A DNA stretch of 64,000 nt from Streptomyces sp. MP131-18 (lineage in GTDB: Bacteria; Actinomycetota; Actinomycetes; Streptomycetales; Streptomycetaceae). The notes under the pieces were generated by a model. It did no database searches and was not told the DNA's origin. It saw only the letters and a program-made list of their open reading frames with translations. The position numbers and the translations under genes were made by a program. The stretch is taken from the NCBI RefSeq assembly GCF_001984575.1, contig NZ_LZNS01000001.1, forward strand, positions 1-64,000, in the 5' to 3' direction. Below are positions 6,699-15,440 of the stretch, one piece after another; position 1 is the first letter of the stretch; every line of letters starts with the position of its first letter.

Positions 6699-8631
6699 GG
6701 CCGCTCTCCTGCTCCGCGGCGAGCCGGGTGTGCGGTGGGTCGAGTTGGCCGGGGGGCCGTGCGGGTGCGAGGTATCGGCCGAGGGCGATGACGGGCATTG
6801 CCTGGACGATCGCCGGATAGCCGAAGTAGATTTCGCCCGGCTGGCCGGTTGCGGTGAAGACTTCTTCGTCCCATGAGCCGTCGGGGCGCTGGTGGTCGGC
6901 CAGCCAGGTGAACGCCGCTCGCACCTGCTTGTCGTCGGCGCCGACGCCGGCGGCGTGCAGGGCGAGCAGGGCCCAGGCGGTCTGCGAGGGGGTGCTTCGG
7001 CCGCGGCCGCGGTGGGCTGGGTCGTCGTAGGACCGGCAGTCCTCGCCCCAGCCGCCGTCCGCGTTCTGGTGTTGGCGCAGCCAGTCCACTGCCCGTCGGA
7101 TGTGCGGGTCGCCTGGGCCGATTCCGGCGGCCGCGAGGCCGGGGACGGCGCTTCCGGTTCCGTAGATGTGGTTGACGCCCCAGCGGCCGAACCAGGAGCC
7201 GTCCGGTTCTTGCTGGGCGAGGAGCCATTCGGCCGCGGCCGACGGCCTTCGCGCTCCGCCTTCTGGTGCGGCGGCGGTGAGGGCTTCGAGGACGTGGCCG
7301 GTGACGTCGGCGGTGGGTACGTCGAGCATCGGGCCGTGGTCGTTGTAGGGGAGGCGTTGCGAGAGTTCGGTGAGCGGCGACAGGTCGCCGGATTCGTAGG
7401 CGGCCCATCCTCCCTTGCGGGACTGGAGGCCGGCGAGCCAGCCGCGGCCGCGTTCGACCGCTGGTGCCACGGCGGGCGGGAGTTGTCCGTTGCTGTCGCG
7501 GAGCCGGGTGAGCGCGGTGATGGCGATGGCGGTGTCGTCCAGGTCCGGGTAGTTGTTCAGGCCCGGGGAGAACGGCCAGCCGCCGGGAGGTACCCGGGGC
7601 CGGTCGCGTTGCCAGTCGCCGCCGCTGGTGGACTGCTGGGCGATGAGCCAGGTGCAGGCGCGTTCGATCGCCGGGTGGGTGGGCTCCACCCCGGCGTCCA
7701 GCAGGGCGAGCAGTGAGTAGGCCGTGTCCCATACGGGTCCGGGGCAGGGGACGATCCGGCGCGCGGCCCCGTCCGGGGTTTCGACGGGTGCGCCGAAGCC
7801 GTCCAGCGCGGCGAGTGCGGAGCGGTAGGCGTTGTTGTCGGTGGTGTAGCCGAGGGCTTTGAGGGCCAGTGTTCCCAGCGCGGTGAAGAGGAAGACGTGG
7901 AACCAGGAGCCGTTCGCCTGCTGGTTGCGCAGCAGCCATAGTTCCGCCCGTGCCAGTGCCCGGCCTCGCAGTGGGCGCAGCGGGTGTTTGTGGTAGGCGC
8001 GCATGACCCGTTCGGCTTTGCCGGGTGGTGTGGTCTCGGCGGGGGATGCGGGGTCGTACAGTTCTGGCAGGTCGAATCCGGCGGGCCAGGTGGGTCGCTG
8101 GGCTGCGATGACCGATAGTGGTGTGAGCAGGTGCCGTGACCATACGCCCAGCGAGCGCACTGCGACCGGGGTGCCGGCCGGGAACAGGATCTGTTCGGGC
8201 AGGATGGGCGGAACGCGGTCCCACGCGTGGATGCCGAGCACCGCGAGCCAGAAGTGGGTTTCGGTGCGTGCTGCGCCGAGCCCGCCGTGGCGGCGGCAGT
8301 ATTGCGCGGCGGACTGCATGTGCGGCTTGTCGGGCGGGTCGCCGGCCAGCCGTAGCGCGAGGTATGCCTCGGCGGTGACGGACAGGTGCCCCGGCCCGCC
8401 GGGGAACATGGGCCAGGATCCGTCGTCGTGCTGTCCTCGGCGTACTCGCAGGGCGGTGCGTTCGAGGGCGGCCGTGTCGGTGATGCCCAGGCAGTGCCGG
8501 GCGATGATGTCGGCCGATTCGGCGCTGACGTTGGTGTGCGGTCCTTCGTACCAGTGTCCGTCGTCGAGTTGGCGCGCCAGGAGGTTGTCGATTCCGCGGG
8601 CGAGGGTGTCGTCGGCGTGGATGTCGTTCAT
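6685..8631 (-). CDS. Squalene-hopene-cyclase-type class II terpene cyclase
   Basis: 648 residues, the normal length for the SHC family. The protonating aspartate motif DLDDTA is at residues 363-368 (SHC consensus DxDDTA). Several QW-type repeats are visible: QLDDGHW (~21), QHDDGSW (~67), QQANGSW (~237), QSRKGGW, QQEPDGSW, QNADGGW and QRPDGSW. The ATG at 8631 was chosen because homology begins there; the frame is open upstream but the extension is arginine-rich and unlike the family. No hopanoid genes (hpnCDE, squalene synthase) are nearby, and the neighbour is a UbiA gene, so it more likely cyclises a prenylated specialised metabolite than makes hopene. It is the first gene of the cluster. 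Confidence 0.88.
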   Translation of the reverse strand: MNDIHADDTLARGIDNLLARQLDDGHWYEGPHTNVSAESADIIARHCLGITDTAALERTALRVRRGQHDDGSWPMFPGGPGHLSVTAEAYLALRLAGDPPDKPHMQSAAQYCRRHGGLGAARTETHFWLAVLGIHAWDRVPPILPEQILFPAGTPVAVRSLGVWSRHLLTPLSVIAAQRPTWPAGFDLPELYDPASPAETTPPGKAERVMRAYHKHPLRPLRGRALARAELWLLRNQQANGSWFHVFLFTALGTLALKALGYTTDNNAYRSALAALDGFGAPVETPDGAARRIVPCPGPVWDTAYSLLALLDAGVEPTHPAIERACTWLIAQQSTSGGDWQRDRPRVPPGGWPFSPGLNNYPDLDDTAIAITALTRLRDSNGQLPPAVAPAVERGRGWLAGLQSRKGGWAAYESGDLSPLTELSQRLPYNDHGPMLDVPTADVTGHVLEALTAAAPEGGARRPSAAAEWLLAQQEPDGSWFGRWGVNHIYGTGSAVPGLAAAGIGPGDPHIRRAVDWLRQHQNADGGWGEDCRSYDDPAHRGRGRSTPSQTAWALLALHAAGVGADDKQVRAAFTWLADHQRPDGSWDEEVFTATGQPGEIYFGYPAIVQAMPVIALGRYLAPARPPGQLDPPHTRLAAEQESGHGAA

Positions 8632-9040
8632 GGGGCGACCGGGCCCCCTTTCCGGTGGGCCGGTCGGTGCACGCACCGTTGTGGTGCTCGTTGCGGTACC
8701 AAGAGCCTTTGCGGAATGAGCGCCAAGATCGCTTCCTTCTGCTGGGGCAGACTTGTGCACCGGGGTAACGCGCCACGGGCGGCTTTCCGCCACGTGCGCG
8801 GCCAGGTACCCCTTGCTTGTCTGCCGTCTCGGGCAACGGCTCTCAGGTGTAGCGCAGGCCGGTCGGGACCGGTCGCGCCTGCGGAGTGGTAGCCGCGTCC
8901 GGCGGGCGGGAGCGCGGAGACTGCCGGACTTGGCCGAACTGCCTTGCTTGTCAGGGTCGTTCGGGGTGGGGGCGGGAGGGCTGGAGGGGCGTCCGCATGG
9001 TGGGATGGGGCCGAATCCGCTGATGTAGAGGAGCGTGAGC
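8632..9040. other. Divergent intergenic region
   Basis: About 400 bases between the minus-strand SHC-like gene and the plus-strand DUF574 methyltransferase. It must carry the promoter of the terpenoid operon and of the methyltransferase. No clear operator palindrome or canonical -35/-10 pair was seen. Confidence 0.5.
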
Positions 9041-9841
9041 ATGAGCGAGAGCGCGTCGCGGCCCATCGACACGTCGGTACCGCACTCGGCCCGCATCTGG
9101 AACTACTTACTGGGAGGCAAGGACTACTACGAGGTCGACCGGGTGGCCGGCGAGGCCTATCGGGAGGCGTTCCCGGGCATTGTGGACATCGCCCGTGGGC
9201 AGCGGTATTTCCTGGATCGGGCGGTGCAGTTCCTGGCCGGTGAGGCGGGGATACGGCAGTTCCTCGACATCGGGACGGGCCTGCCCACCCAGGACAACAC
9301 TCATGAGCTCGCGCAGCGCGTCGCGCCAGAGGCGCACATCGTGTACGTGGACAACGATCCGCTGGTGCTCGCCCACGCGGGGGCGCTGCTGACGAGCTCG
9401 CCGGAGGGCCGCACGTATTACGTGGAGGCCGATGTGCGTGATCCCGACGTGATCCTGGCCGCCGCGGCCGAGCGGCTGGACTTCTCGCGCCCGGTCGCGT
9501 TGACCATGCTCGGCGTGCTGGGGCACATCGGTGATGAGGAGCAGCCGCACGCCATCGTTCGTCGCCTGGTCGAGGGGCTGCCCGTGGGCAGTTATGTGGC
9601 GCTGGCCGACGGGACGGACACGAACCGGGAGTTCGCCGAGGCGCAGCGCCGGTACAACGAGGGTGGTTCGGTGCCGTACACGCTGCGCAGCCCGGACCGG
9701 ATGGTGGCGTTCTTCGACGGTCTGGAACTCGTCGAGCCGGGGGTGGTTCCGCTGCCGCAGTGGCGTCCCCAGTTCGCCGAGGTGGGGGCGGCGACGGACA
9801 TCACCCATGAGTTGTGCGGGGTGGGCCGGAAGCTCGCGTAG
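9041..9841 (+). CDS. DUF574-type SAM-dependent methyltransferase with a TTA codon
   Basis: 266 residues from the ATG at 9041. A GTG at 9035 is also in frame, but the ribosome-binding AGAGGAG at 9027-9033 leaves only one base before it and seven before the ATG, so the ATG is preferred. The start SARIWNYLLGGKDYY and FLDIGTGLPTQDN are hallmarks of the actinobacterial DUF574 (Methyltransf_19) family, abundant in Streptomyces and mostly without known substrate. Codon 23 is a TTA leucine (9107-9109), rare in such genomes and read by the bldA tRNA, so expression is likely limited to development. It diverges from the terpenoid cluster and may or may not belong to it. Confidence 0.88.
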   Translation: MSESASRPIDTSVPHSARIWNYLLGGKDYYEVDRVAGEAYREAFPGIVDIARGQRYFLDRAVQFLAGEAGIRQFLDIGTGLPTQDNTHELAQRVAPEAHIVYVDNDPLVLAHAGALLTSSPEGRTYYVEADVRDPDVILAAAAERLDFSRPVALTMLGVLGHIGDEEQPHAIVRRLVEGLPVGSYVALADGTDTNREFAEAQRRYNEGGSVPYTLRSPDRMVAFFDGLELVEPGVVPLPQWRPQFAEVGAATDITHELCGVGRKLA

Positions 9842-10094
9842 GCGCGGGTGGTGTCCGGGGGCGTTCGGTAACGGCCGTGCGCCCCCGGGGGCCGCTGTCC
9901 GGCGGCGATCCTTCGGCGTCAAGGGCGGGGAGGGGCGGGGTCGTTGGCGCGGGGGGAGCCGGTGGGCGGGGCCGTCGCCGGTCTCGGTGGCGGCGGGCCG
10001 CCTGGGGGTGCAGCACGGTGTTCCGCACCGCTGTACGATGGGGCGCCCGTCTCGGGCCGGATTCCGGACGGGCGTTCGGGGGCGGGGGCGTCTT

Positions 10095-10766
10095 GTGAAA
10101 CGTGCGCGTCGTCGGAGGGCCGGGATCGTTCCCGGGGCGGTCGCCGTGGCCGTGGCCGTGCTGGGCGGGTGTGGCGGCGAGGGGGAGCCGCCGGCCGACG
10201 GGGTGCCCGCGGTGCCGACCAGCCCGAAGCCCCGCGAGATCCCGACGCCGCCCAGGCCGCCGGAGACCAGGGACGGCTACGACGCCTGTGGCGGTGACCC
10301 GTTCGACGCCGGGGCGGTGGTGGCCTACTCTCCGGACGGCCCGGCCTGGAGCGGGCCCGGGCCGCATCCGGCCGTGCTGTTCCGGCCGGGTTCTATTCCC
10401 GAGGTGGAGGTGCCGCAGCTTCCGCAGGAGTGGTCGCCGTCGGCGCCCTACGACTTCACCCAGCTGGTGGTGTGCGAGTACGCGGACGACGAGTTCGAGG
10501 GCGAGAAGGTCGGCGACTGCAGTTACCTGGGGGGCGCCCCGTACGGGGATCGCAATCCGGAGGTGTTTTCCGAGCGGTACGTCTACCGGGTGTTCGAGGC
10601 GAAGACGGGCGAGCTGGTCGCCGAGTTCAGCCTGGACGGTACGACCAGCCCGGACGAGAGCTGCCCGGAGACGTCGTACGCTCCCCCGTCGACGTATTGG
10701 CAGCGCGTCGAGAGTGACGCGCTGGAGGAGGAGCTGCGGCCGCTGGTCGAGGGGAACGCGCCCTGA
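10095..10766 (+). CDS. Predicted secreted lipoprotein, function unknown
   Basis: 223 residues from a GTG at 10095. The N-terminus has a basic cluster (KRARRRR), a short hydrophobic segment and a lipobox-like VLGGC, after which the mature protein would be lipid-anchored at the cysteine. A proline-rich linker follows, then a globular part with several cysteines (CGGD, VCEY, GDCSY, ESCPE) that could form disulfides outside the cell. I do not recognise the domain. DUF3558-like lipoproteins share this layout, but that is a guess. Confidence 0.75.
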   Translation: MKRARRRRAGIVPGAVAVAVAVLGGCGGEGEPPADGVPAVPTSPKPREIPTPPRPPETRDGYDACGGDPFDAGAVVAYSPDGPAWSGPGPHPAVLFRPGSIPEVEVPQLPQEWSPSAPYDFTQLVVCEYADDEFEGEKVGDCSYLGGAPYGDRNPEVFSERYVYRVFEAKTGELVAEFSLDGTTSPDESCPETSYAPPSTYWQRVESDALEEELRPLVEGNAP

Positions 10767-10847
10767 GCGGTCGGCTCGGGTGCGCGATGCGGTGCCGGGC
10801 CCGCGTCAATCCGGTGGCGCTGTTCCGCCCGTCCGCGTCATGATCCG

Positions 10848-11762
10848 GTGATGGTCGAGAGCCTGAACGACGACGGCCGCGCGGGGATCGACGCGGCGCT
10901 GGTGAAGCGGCTGATCGCCGTGCAGTTCCCGCAGTGGAGCGGTCTGCCGGTCGAGCCCGTGCCGGTCGACGGCTGGGACAACCGGACCTACCGTCTCGGC
11001 TCCGGGATGACGGTGCGGCTGCCCACCGCGGCGGGGTATGCCCCGGCCGTGGAAAAGGAACACCGGTGGCTGCCCGTTCTGGCGCCGGCGCTGCCCGTGC
11101 CGATCCCGCCGGTGCTGGCGTTGGGCGAGCCGGGAGAGGGGTATCCGTTCCGCTGGTCGGTCCGCGGGTGGCTGGCGGGCGACACGGCGCGGCCGGACCG
11201 TATCGGCGATATGGCGGGCTTCGCGACGTCGGTCGCCGAGTTCGTGCTGGCGCTCCAGCGCATCGACGCGACGGGCGGCCCTGCGGCCGGTGCGCACAGC
11301 TTCTACCGCGGCACGCCGCCCGGCCACTACGACGGGGAGACCCGCCGGGCGCTGGCGGCGCTTGCGGGCCGCATCGACACCCGGCGGGCGGCGGCCGTGT
11401 GGGAGGCGGCCCTCGCGGCGGGCTGGCGGGGCGCGCCGCTGTGGTTCCACGGGGATATCGCGGGCGGCAATCTGCTGGTCAGGGAGGGGCGGCTGGCTGC
11501 GGTCATCGACTTCGGCACGTCGGGGGTGGGCGACCCGGCCTGCGATCTGGTGATCGCGTGGACGATGTTCCGTGGGGAGAGCCGGGAGGCGTTCCGCGCG
11601 GCCGTCGGGCAGGGCCGGGGGATGTGGGCGCGGGCCCGGGGGTGGGCGCTGTGGAAGGCGTTGATCTGCCTGGCGGCCGACATCGATGCCCGTCCGGCTC
11701 CGGCGGCGGAGCACCGCCGTGTCATCGGTGAAGTCCTCGACGACCACGACGAGTTCGGCTGA
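10848..11762 (+). CDS. Aminoglycoside phosphotransferase-family kinase
   Basis: 304 residues from a GTG at 10848, or one codon less from the ATG at 10851. The APH/choline-kinase fold signature is clear: the catalytic loop WFHGDIAGGNLLV (HGDxxxxN) and the metal-binding VIDFGTSGVGDPACDL. The N-terminal lobe has DNRTYRLG near residue 45. These enzymes phosphorylate hydroxyls on aminoglycosides, macrolides or small metabolites; the substrate cannot be read here. It stands alone, with no antibiotic cluster of matching type beside it. Confidence 0.85.
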   Translation: MMVESLNDDGRAGIDAALVKRLIAVQFPQWSGLPVEPVPVDGWDNRTYRLGSGMTVRLPTAAGYAPAVEKEHRWLPVLAPALPVPIPPVLALGEPGEGYPFRWSVRGWLAGDTARPDRIGDMAGFATSVAEFVLALQRIDATGGPAAGAHSFYRGTPPGHYDGETRRALAALAGRIDTRRAAAVWEAALAAGWRGAPLWFHGDIAGGNLLVREGRLAAVIDFGTSGVGDPACDLVIAWTMFRGESREAFRAAVGQGRGMWARARGWALWKALICLAADIDARPAPAAEHRRVIGEVLDDHDEFG

Positions 11763-11962
11763 GTGGGGCGTTCGACCGGCTGGGGCGGGCAATATCGCGT
11801 GCGGCCTGGCGTGGTGGTGGGGGAGCCGGTACGGTCCCGCCAGGCGCGTCAGATCATGGAACGTGACGGAATCCGGGCCGGAGCGCGGTGCCGCGGACGT
11901 GATGTCACGGGCCGGGCGCGCCCGTGCACTCCCAGGAACCACCCCTCGCCCCTGGAGCCGAC

Positions 11963-13531
11963 ATGTCGAAAAGACGCTGGGCAGGTCCTGCCCTGCTCGC
12001 TTTGTCGCTGACGCTGATCGCCCCCCTGACGGCGTCCGCCTCCCCACCCGTCGCCCCCTCCGCGGTCTCCCCGTCCGCCGCCGGTTCGGACGGCGCCGGG
12101 CCGGCGGCGGAGGCCGCCGCGGTGCCCCTGGAAGAGGTGACCGCAAGCGCCACCCAGGTGGCGTCCGGCCTGCGGCGCCCGACCGCGCTGGTCGGGCCCG
12201 ACGACGGAACGGGCCGGCTCTTCATCGTGGAGAAGAGCGGAACGGTCCGCGTCTACCACCCGGACACCGGTCTTGAGCAGACGCCGCTTCTGGACATCAC
12301 GTCCGCGGTGGACGAGTCGGGGAACGAGCGCGGGCTGCTCGGCATCGCGCTCGCGCCCGACTTCAACGAGAGCCAGGAACTGTACCTGGCGTACACGGCG
12401 TTGCCGGACGGTGCGGTGACGCTGGCGCGGTACGGGCTGGAGGACGCGAGCCTGGAGCCGCTGCTGTCGCAGGAACACGCGGAGTACAACAACCACAACG
12501 GCGGCCAGTTGGCGTTCGGCCCCGACGGGTACCTGTACTGGGCCATCGGGGACGGCGGCGGCTCCGGTGACCCGTTCGACACCGGGCAGCGGCTGGACAC
12601 GCTGCTGGGCAAGATTCTGCGCATCGACGTCGGCGGGGACTGCGGCGGCCTCGGCTACTGCGTTCCCGAGGACAACCCGTTCGTGGGCGTGGCGGGCGCC
12701 CGGGAGGAGATCTGGATATGGGGGGTGCGCAACCCCTGGCGGTTCTCCTTCGACCCGGCGGACGGCTCGCTGTGGATCGGCGACGTGGGTCAGGGCCGCT
12801 GGGAGGAGATCGACCACCTCGGGCCCGCCGAGCAGGCGGGGGCGAACCTCGGCTGGTCCTGCTACGAGGGCTCGGAGGTATTCGACGAGGCGCAGTGCGA
12901 CCCCGGCACCGAGTACACCGACCCGGTCTTCACCTACTCCCCGCAGACCGGCGGCTGCGCCGTCATCGGCGGACGCGTGTACCGCGGTGAGGAGTTCGCG
13001 GATCTGGTCGGCGGCACCTACATCGCCACCGACTACTGCTCGTCCACGGTGTGGGCGCTGCGCGAGGACGGCGCGGGCGGCTATCTCCAGGCGGAGATCG
13101 GGGAGATGCCCACGCAGGTGACGGCGTTCGGCACCACGGCGGAGGGCGAGTTCTACGTCGTGAACGACCTGCCGGGCGGCCTGCACCGGGTGTCGTTCGA
13201 GCGGACGGAGCCGACCTGCCGGGTCGAGGCCACGGCGAATGCCTGGGGCGGCGGCATGACGGTCGACCTGACCATCACCAACTCCGGTACCGAGCCGGTC
13301 GACGGGTGGTCGCTCACCTTCCCGTTGCCCGCGGGGCAGACGGTTCTGTCGGACTGGAACACCACGATCACCCAGAACGGCGACATCGTCACCGCGACGA
13401 ACGCCTCGCACAACGGCGCGATCGCGCCGGGCGCGAGCGTGAGCATCGGCTACCTCGTCAGCCATTCTGGGGAGACGGCGGTGCCGGGCAGGTTTGCCCT
13501 CAACGGGGCGAACTGCGGCGTCGGCGGCTGA
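11963..13531 (+). CDS. Secreted PQQ-type sugar dehydrogenase with C-terminal CBM2
   Basis: 522 residues from the ATG at 11963, preceded by GGAG at 11954-11957. Residues 1-~27 form a signal peptide ending near TASA. Residues ~60-410 match the soluble glucose/sorbosone dehydrogenase beta-propeller (NERGLLGIALAPDF, YNNHNGGQLAFGPDGYLY, GVRNPWRFSFD), which uses PQQ and calcium. Residues ~420-522 are a family 2 carbohydrate-binding module (TCRVEATANAWGGGM, VDGWSLTFPLPAG, conserved Trp and terminal Cys), which would hold the enzyme on cellulose or chitin. AA12-like oxidation of sugar ends is the likely activity. It is a convergent neighbour of the hydrolase gene. Confidence 0.9.
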   Translation: MSKRRWAGPALLALSLTLIAPLTASASPPVAPSAVSPSAAGSDGAGPAAEAAAVPLEEVTASATQVASGLRRPTALVGPDDGTGRLFIVEKSGTVRVYHPDTGLEQTPLLDITSAVDESGNERGLLGIALAPDFNESQELYLAYTALPDGAVTLARYGLEDASLEPLLSQEHAEYNNHNGGQLAFGPDGYLYWAIGDGGGSGDPFDTGQRLDTLLGKILRIDVGGDCGGLGYCVPEDNPFVGVAGAREEIWIWGVRNPWRFSFDPADGSLWIGDVGQGRWEEIDHLGPAEQAGANLGWSCYEGSEVFDEAQCDPGTEYTDPVFTYSPQTGGCAVIGGRVYRGEEFADLVGGTYIATDYCSSTVWALREDGAGGYLQAEIGEMPTQVTAFGTTAEGEFYVVNDLPGGLHRVSFERTEPTCRVEATANAWGGGMTVDLTITNSGTEPVDGWSLTFPLPAGQTVLSDWNTTITQNGDIVTATNASHNGAIAPGASVSIGYLVSHSGETAVPGRFALNGANCGVGG

Positions 13532-13549
13532 CCCGGGGACAGGAGAGGA

Positions 13550-13586
13550 GGTGCCCTCACCTGCCGGTACGGCGGGTGAGGGCACC
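13550..13586. terminator. Bidirectional hairpin terminator
   Basis: A 12-bp perfect stem (13550-13561 with 13575-13586) contains a smaller inner GCCG/CGGC stem. It lies 18 bases after the sugar dehydrogenase stop and overlaps the last codons of the convergent hydrolase gene, so it probably ends the plus-strand transcript. There is no U-tract, as is common in these genomes. Confidence 0.7.
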
Positions 13587-14456
13587 GGGCCGTTCGGCGG
13601 GCCCCGGGCGGGACCGGCGGTCGCGGCAGGCTTCGAGGAAGGCCAGGACGCGCAGGTGGTACTGGCGGGCGGCGTGCCCGAGGCTGATGTTGTGACCGGC
13701 ACCGGCGAGGCGCCCGGTGTGGACGAAGGGGGCGGCCAGACGCGCGGCCATGGCGTGCACGGCATCGTGGTCGCAGGTCCAGAAGTGTTCGTGCTCGGCG
13801 AAGGTGAGGCTGACCGGTATCCGGATGCGGCGGGCCAGCCGGGGGTATTGCCGCGGCCAGCGGAGCATCTCGCCGGCTTCCCTGGGTGGGATGGGGCCGA
13901 CGAGGTGCTGGGCCAGGCGGAAGGTGCCGGGCGGGTAGAGCGCGAGCGGACCCCAGTGGAGACGGTGGGTGTTCCGGGGGCGGGCGAGGCGGTCGGGGGG
14001 CAGCGCCCACCGTTCGCCGACGCCGGAGACGTCGACGCCGAGGAGGTCATCCTCGGCGGCGCCGGCCGCCGTGGTGAGGGCGAGTTTGCCGCCGAGCGAG
14101 TGGCCGACCAGCAGGAAACCGGCGCCGGTCGGGCGGGTCGCGGCGTAGCCGCGCAGGGCGGCCCGCAGGCAGGTCGCCTGTTCGGCGAGCGTCGCGCCGT
14201 CGGGGAAGGCCGCAGCGGAGGCGCCGTAGCCGGGGCGGTCGATGGCGAGGGCCGCGTATCCGGCGGCGGCGGCCAGGGTCAGCAGGGAGGTTGCGGGATC
14301 GGCCCGGCCGTGGAAGTAGCCGGCCCGCATGCCGCCGCCGTGGAGGGCGACGAGGACGGCACGCGGCTCGTGTGTGGCGGGCTCGGCGAGCAGGGCCGAC
14401 AGGCGTGCCCTTCCGGCAGGTAACTCGACCTCGCGGGCCGTGGCCGGCTGCGGCAT
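13557..14456 (-). CDS. Alpha/beta hydrolase
   Basis: 299 residues. The nucleophile elbow GHSLGG, the oxyanion-hole HGGG segment near residue 40, an acid in EHEHFW and the late histidine in GAGHNIS make an intact serine hydrolase triad. AIDRPGYGAS is typical of the family. No signal peptide. The substrate is unknown; esters or thioesters are likely. It is convergent with the sugar dehydrogenase and separated by about 100 bases from the FMN reductase on the same strand. Confidence 0.85.
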   Translation of the reverse strand: MPQPATAREVELPAGRARLSALLAEPATHEPRAVLVALHGGGMRAGYFHGRADPATSLLTLAAAAGYAALAIDRPGYGASAAAFPDGATLAEQATCLRAALRGYAATRPTGAGFLLVGHSLGGKLALTTAAGAAEDDLLGVDVSGVGERWALPPDRLARPRNTHRLHWGPLALYPPGTFRLAQHLVGPIPPREAGEMLRWPRQYPRLARRIRIPVSLTFAEHEHFWTCDHDAVHAMAARLAAPFVHTGRLAGAGHNISLGHAARQYHLRVLAFLEACRDRRSRPGPAERPGALTRRTGR

Positions 14457-14554
14457 GGAGGACTCCGTCCTTCAAAGGCGTGGTCGCGTCGGGTGGCAGG
14501 ACACGGGAGCCGCCCGGGGGGCCGGCCGCCCGCGGCGGCCCCCGGGCGGTGCGG

Positions 14555-15139
14555 TCAGGGCAGGTAGGGGCTGCTCGCGCGGGCCCGGCGCAGGGCCTCG
14601 GCCCACCAGGCCAGTTGGTCGAAGAACTTCTTTGCCGCGGCCTCGGCGTCCGGCAGCGCCTCGTCCCCGTCGAAGGCTCCCCAGGCGTTGTGGAAGGAGA
14701 GCATCTCCCTGATAGTCATGGCGTGCACCTCGGGAAAGACCTGCCGCAGGTGCTCGGCAGCCCGCAGGCCGCCGCCCATTCCGCCGTAGGAGACCAGGCC
14801 GACGGGCTTGGCCGACCACTCCGTGAGATGCCAGTCGATAGCGTTCTTCAGTGACGCGGGGAAGGAGTGGTTGTACTCGGGCGTGACGACGACGAATGCC
14901 TCCGCGGCGACGAGCCGCGGGGTGATGGCGTCTTTGACGCGCTGCACCTCCTCCGCCACCGGCTGGCCCATGCCCGCCACGGCGAGCGGCAGGGGGTGGT
15001 CGGCGAGGTCCACGACGTCCACGTCCCACTTCGCGTGCAGGGCGGCCTGAGCGGTGACCCAGCCGGCCACCTTCTCCCCCATGCGGCCCTCGCGCACGCT
15101 CCCGACCACCACCGCCAACTTCAACGGCTCGTTGCTCAC
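14555..15139 (-). CDS. NADPH-dependent FMN reductase (flavodoxin-like)
   Basis: 194 residues from a GTG at 15139, with AGAGAGGA eight bases upstream. Family signatures: VVGSVREGRMGEKVAGW (phosphate loop for FMN), TPEYNHSFPASLKNAIDW and SYGGMGGGLRAAEHLR. Such enzymes reduce FMN or quinones with NAD(P)H. It diverges from the response regulator that opens the angucycline cluster, about 300 bases away. It could supply reduced flavin to the cluster's ABM oxygenases, as flavin reductases do in gilvocarcin and jadomycin pathways, but it could equally be a housekeeping quinone reductase. Confidence 0.87.
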   Translation of the reverse strand: MSNEPLKLAVVVGSVREGRMGEKVAGWVTAQAALHAKWDVDVVDLADHPLPLAVAGMGQPVAEEVQRVKDAITPRLVAAEAFVVVTPEYNHSFPASLKNAIDWHLTEWSAKPVGLVSYGGMGGGLRAAEHLRQVFPEVHAMTIREMLSFHNAWGAFDGDEALPDAEAAAKKFFDQLAWWAEALRRARASSPYLP

Positions 15140-15440
15140 GCCGGTTTCCTCTCTGAAGGGCTGCCCGGGGCAGCCGTCGGCCGATACCCGTACTGCGTCT
15201 CGTGCGGGAATTGTTGCAGTCGGCGGCGCTCGCGGATACCGAGCATGGCCGGGCCCGCGGCCCGCTGCCGACGTGAATCTCCCGGCCAAGATGCCTGTCA
15301 GCAAGGGCGGTTGAGGCACATGGTCAACCAAGGTGTCATCAACCCCTCGGCGCGCGCCGTTCCTGTGAAAGGGTCTCGGTGAACGGCAATGCGCCAGTGA
15401 ATCCCCGTTCTTCTGACGGCAAAATTGCAGGAGGATTTCC
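15140..15440. promoter_or_regulatory. Divergent regulatory region at the edge of the angucycline cluster
   Basis: About 300 bases between the FMN reductase and the response regulator. A 6-bp inverted repeat GGTTGA...TCAACC (15309-15314 and 15324-15329) is a weak operator candidate. The regulator's ribosome-binding site GGAGGA is at 15430-15435, directly ahead of its GTG. No canonical promoter was identified with confidence. Confidence 0.4.

Noticed and set aside
14555-15139. Flavin reductase as certain member of the angucycline cluster
   Set aside because: It is divergently transcribed outside the core and belongs to a common housekeeping family; membership is left open.
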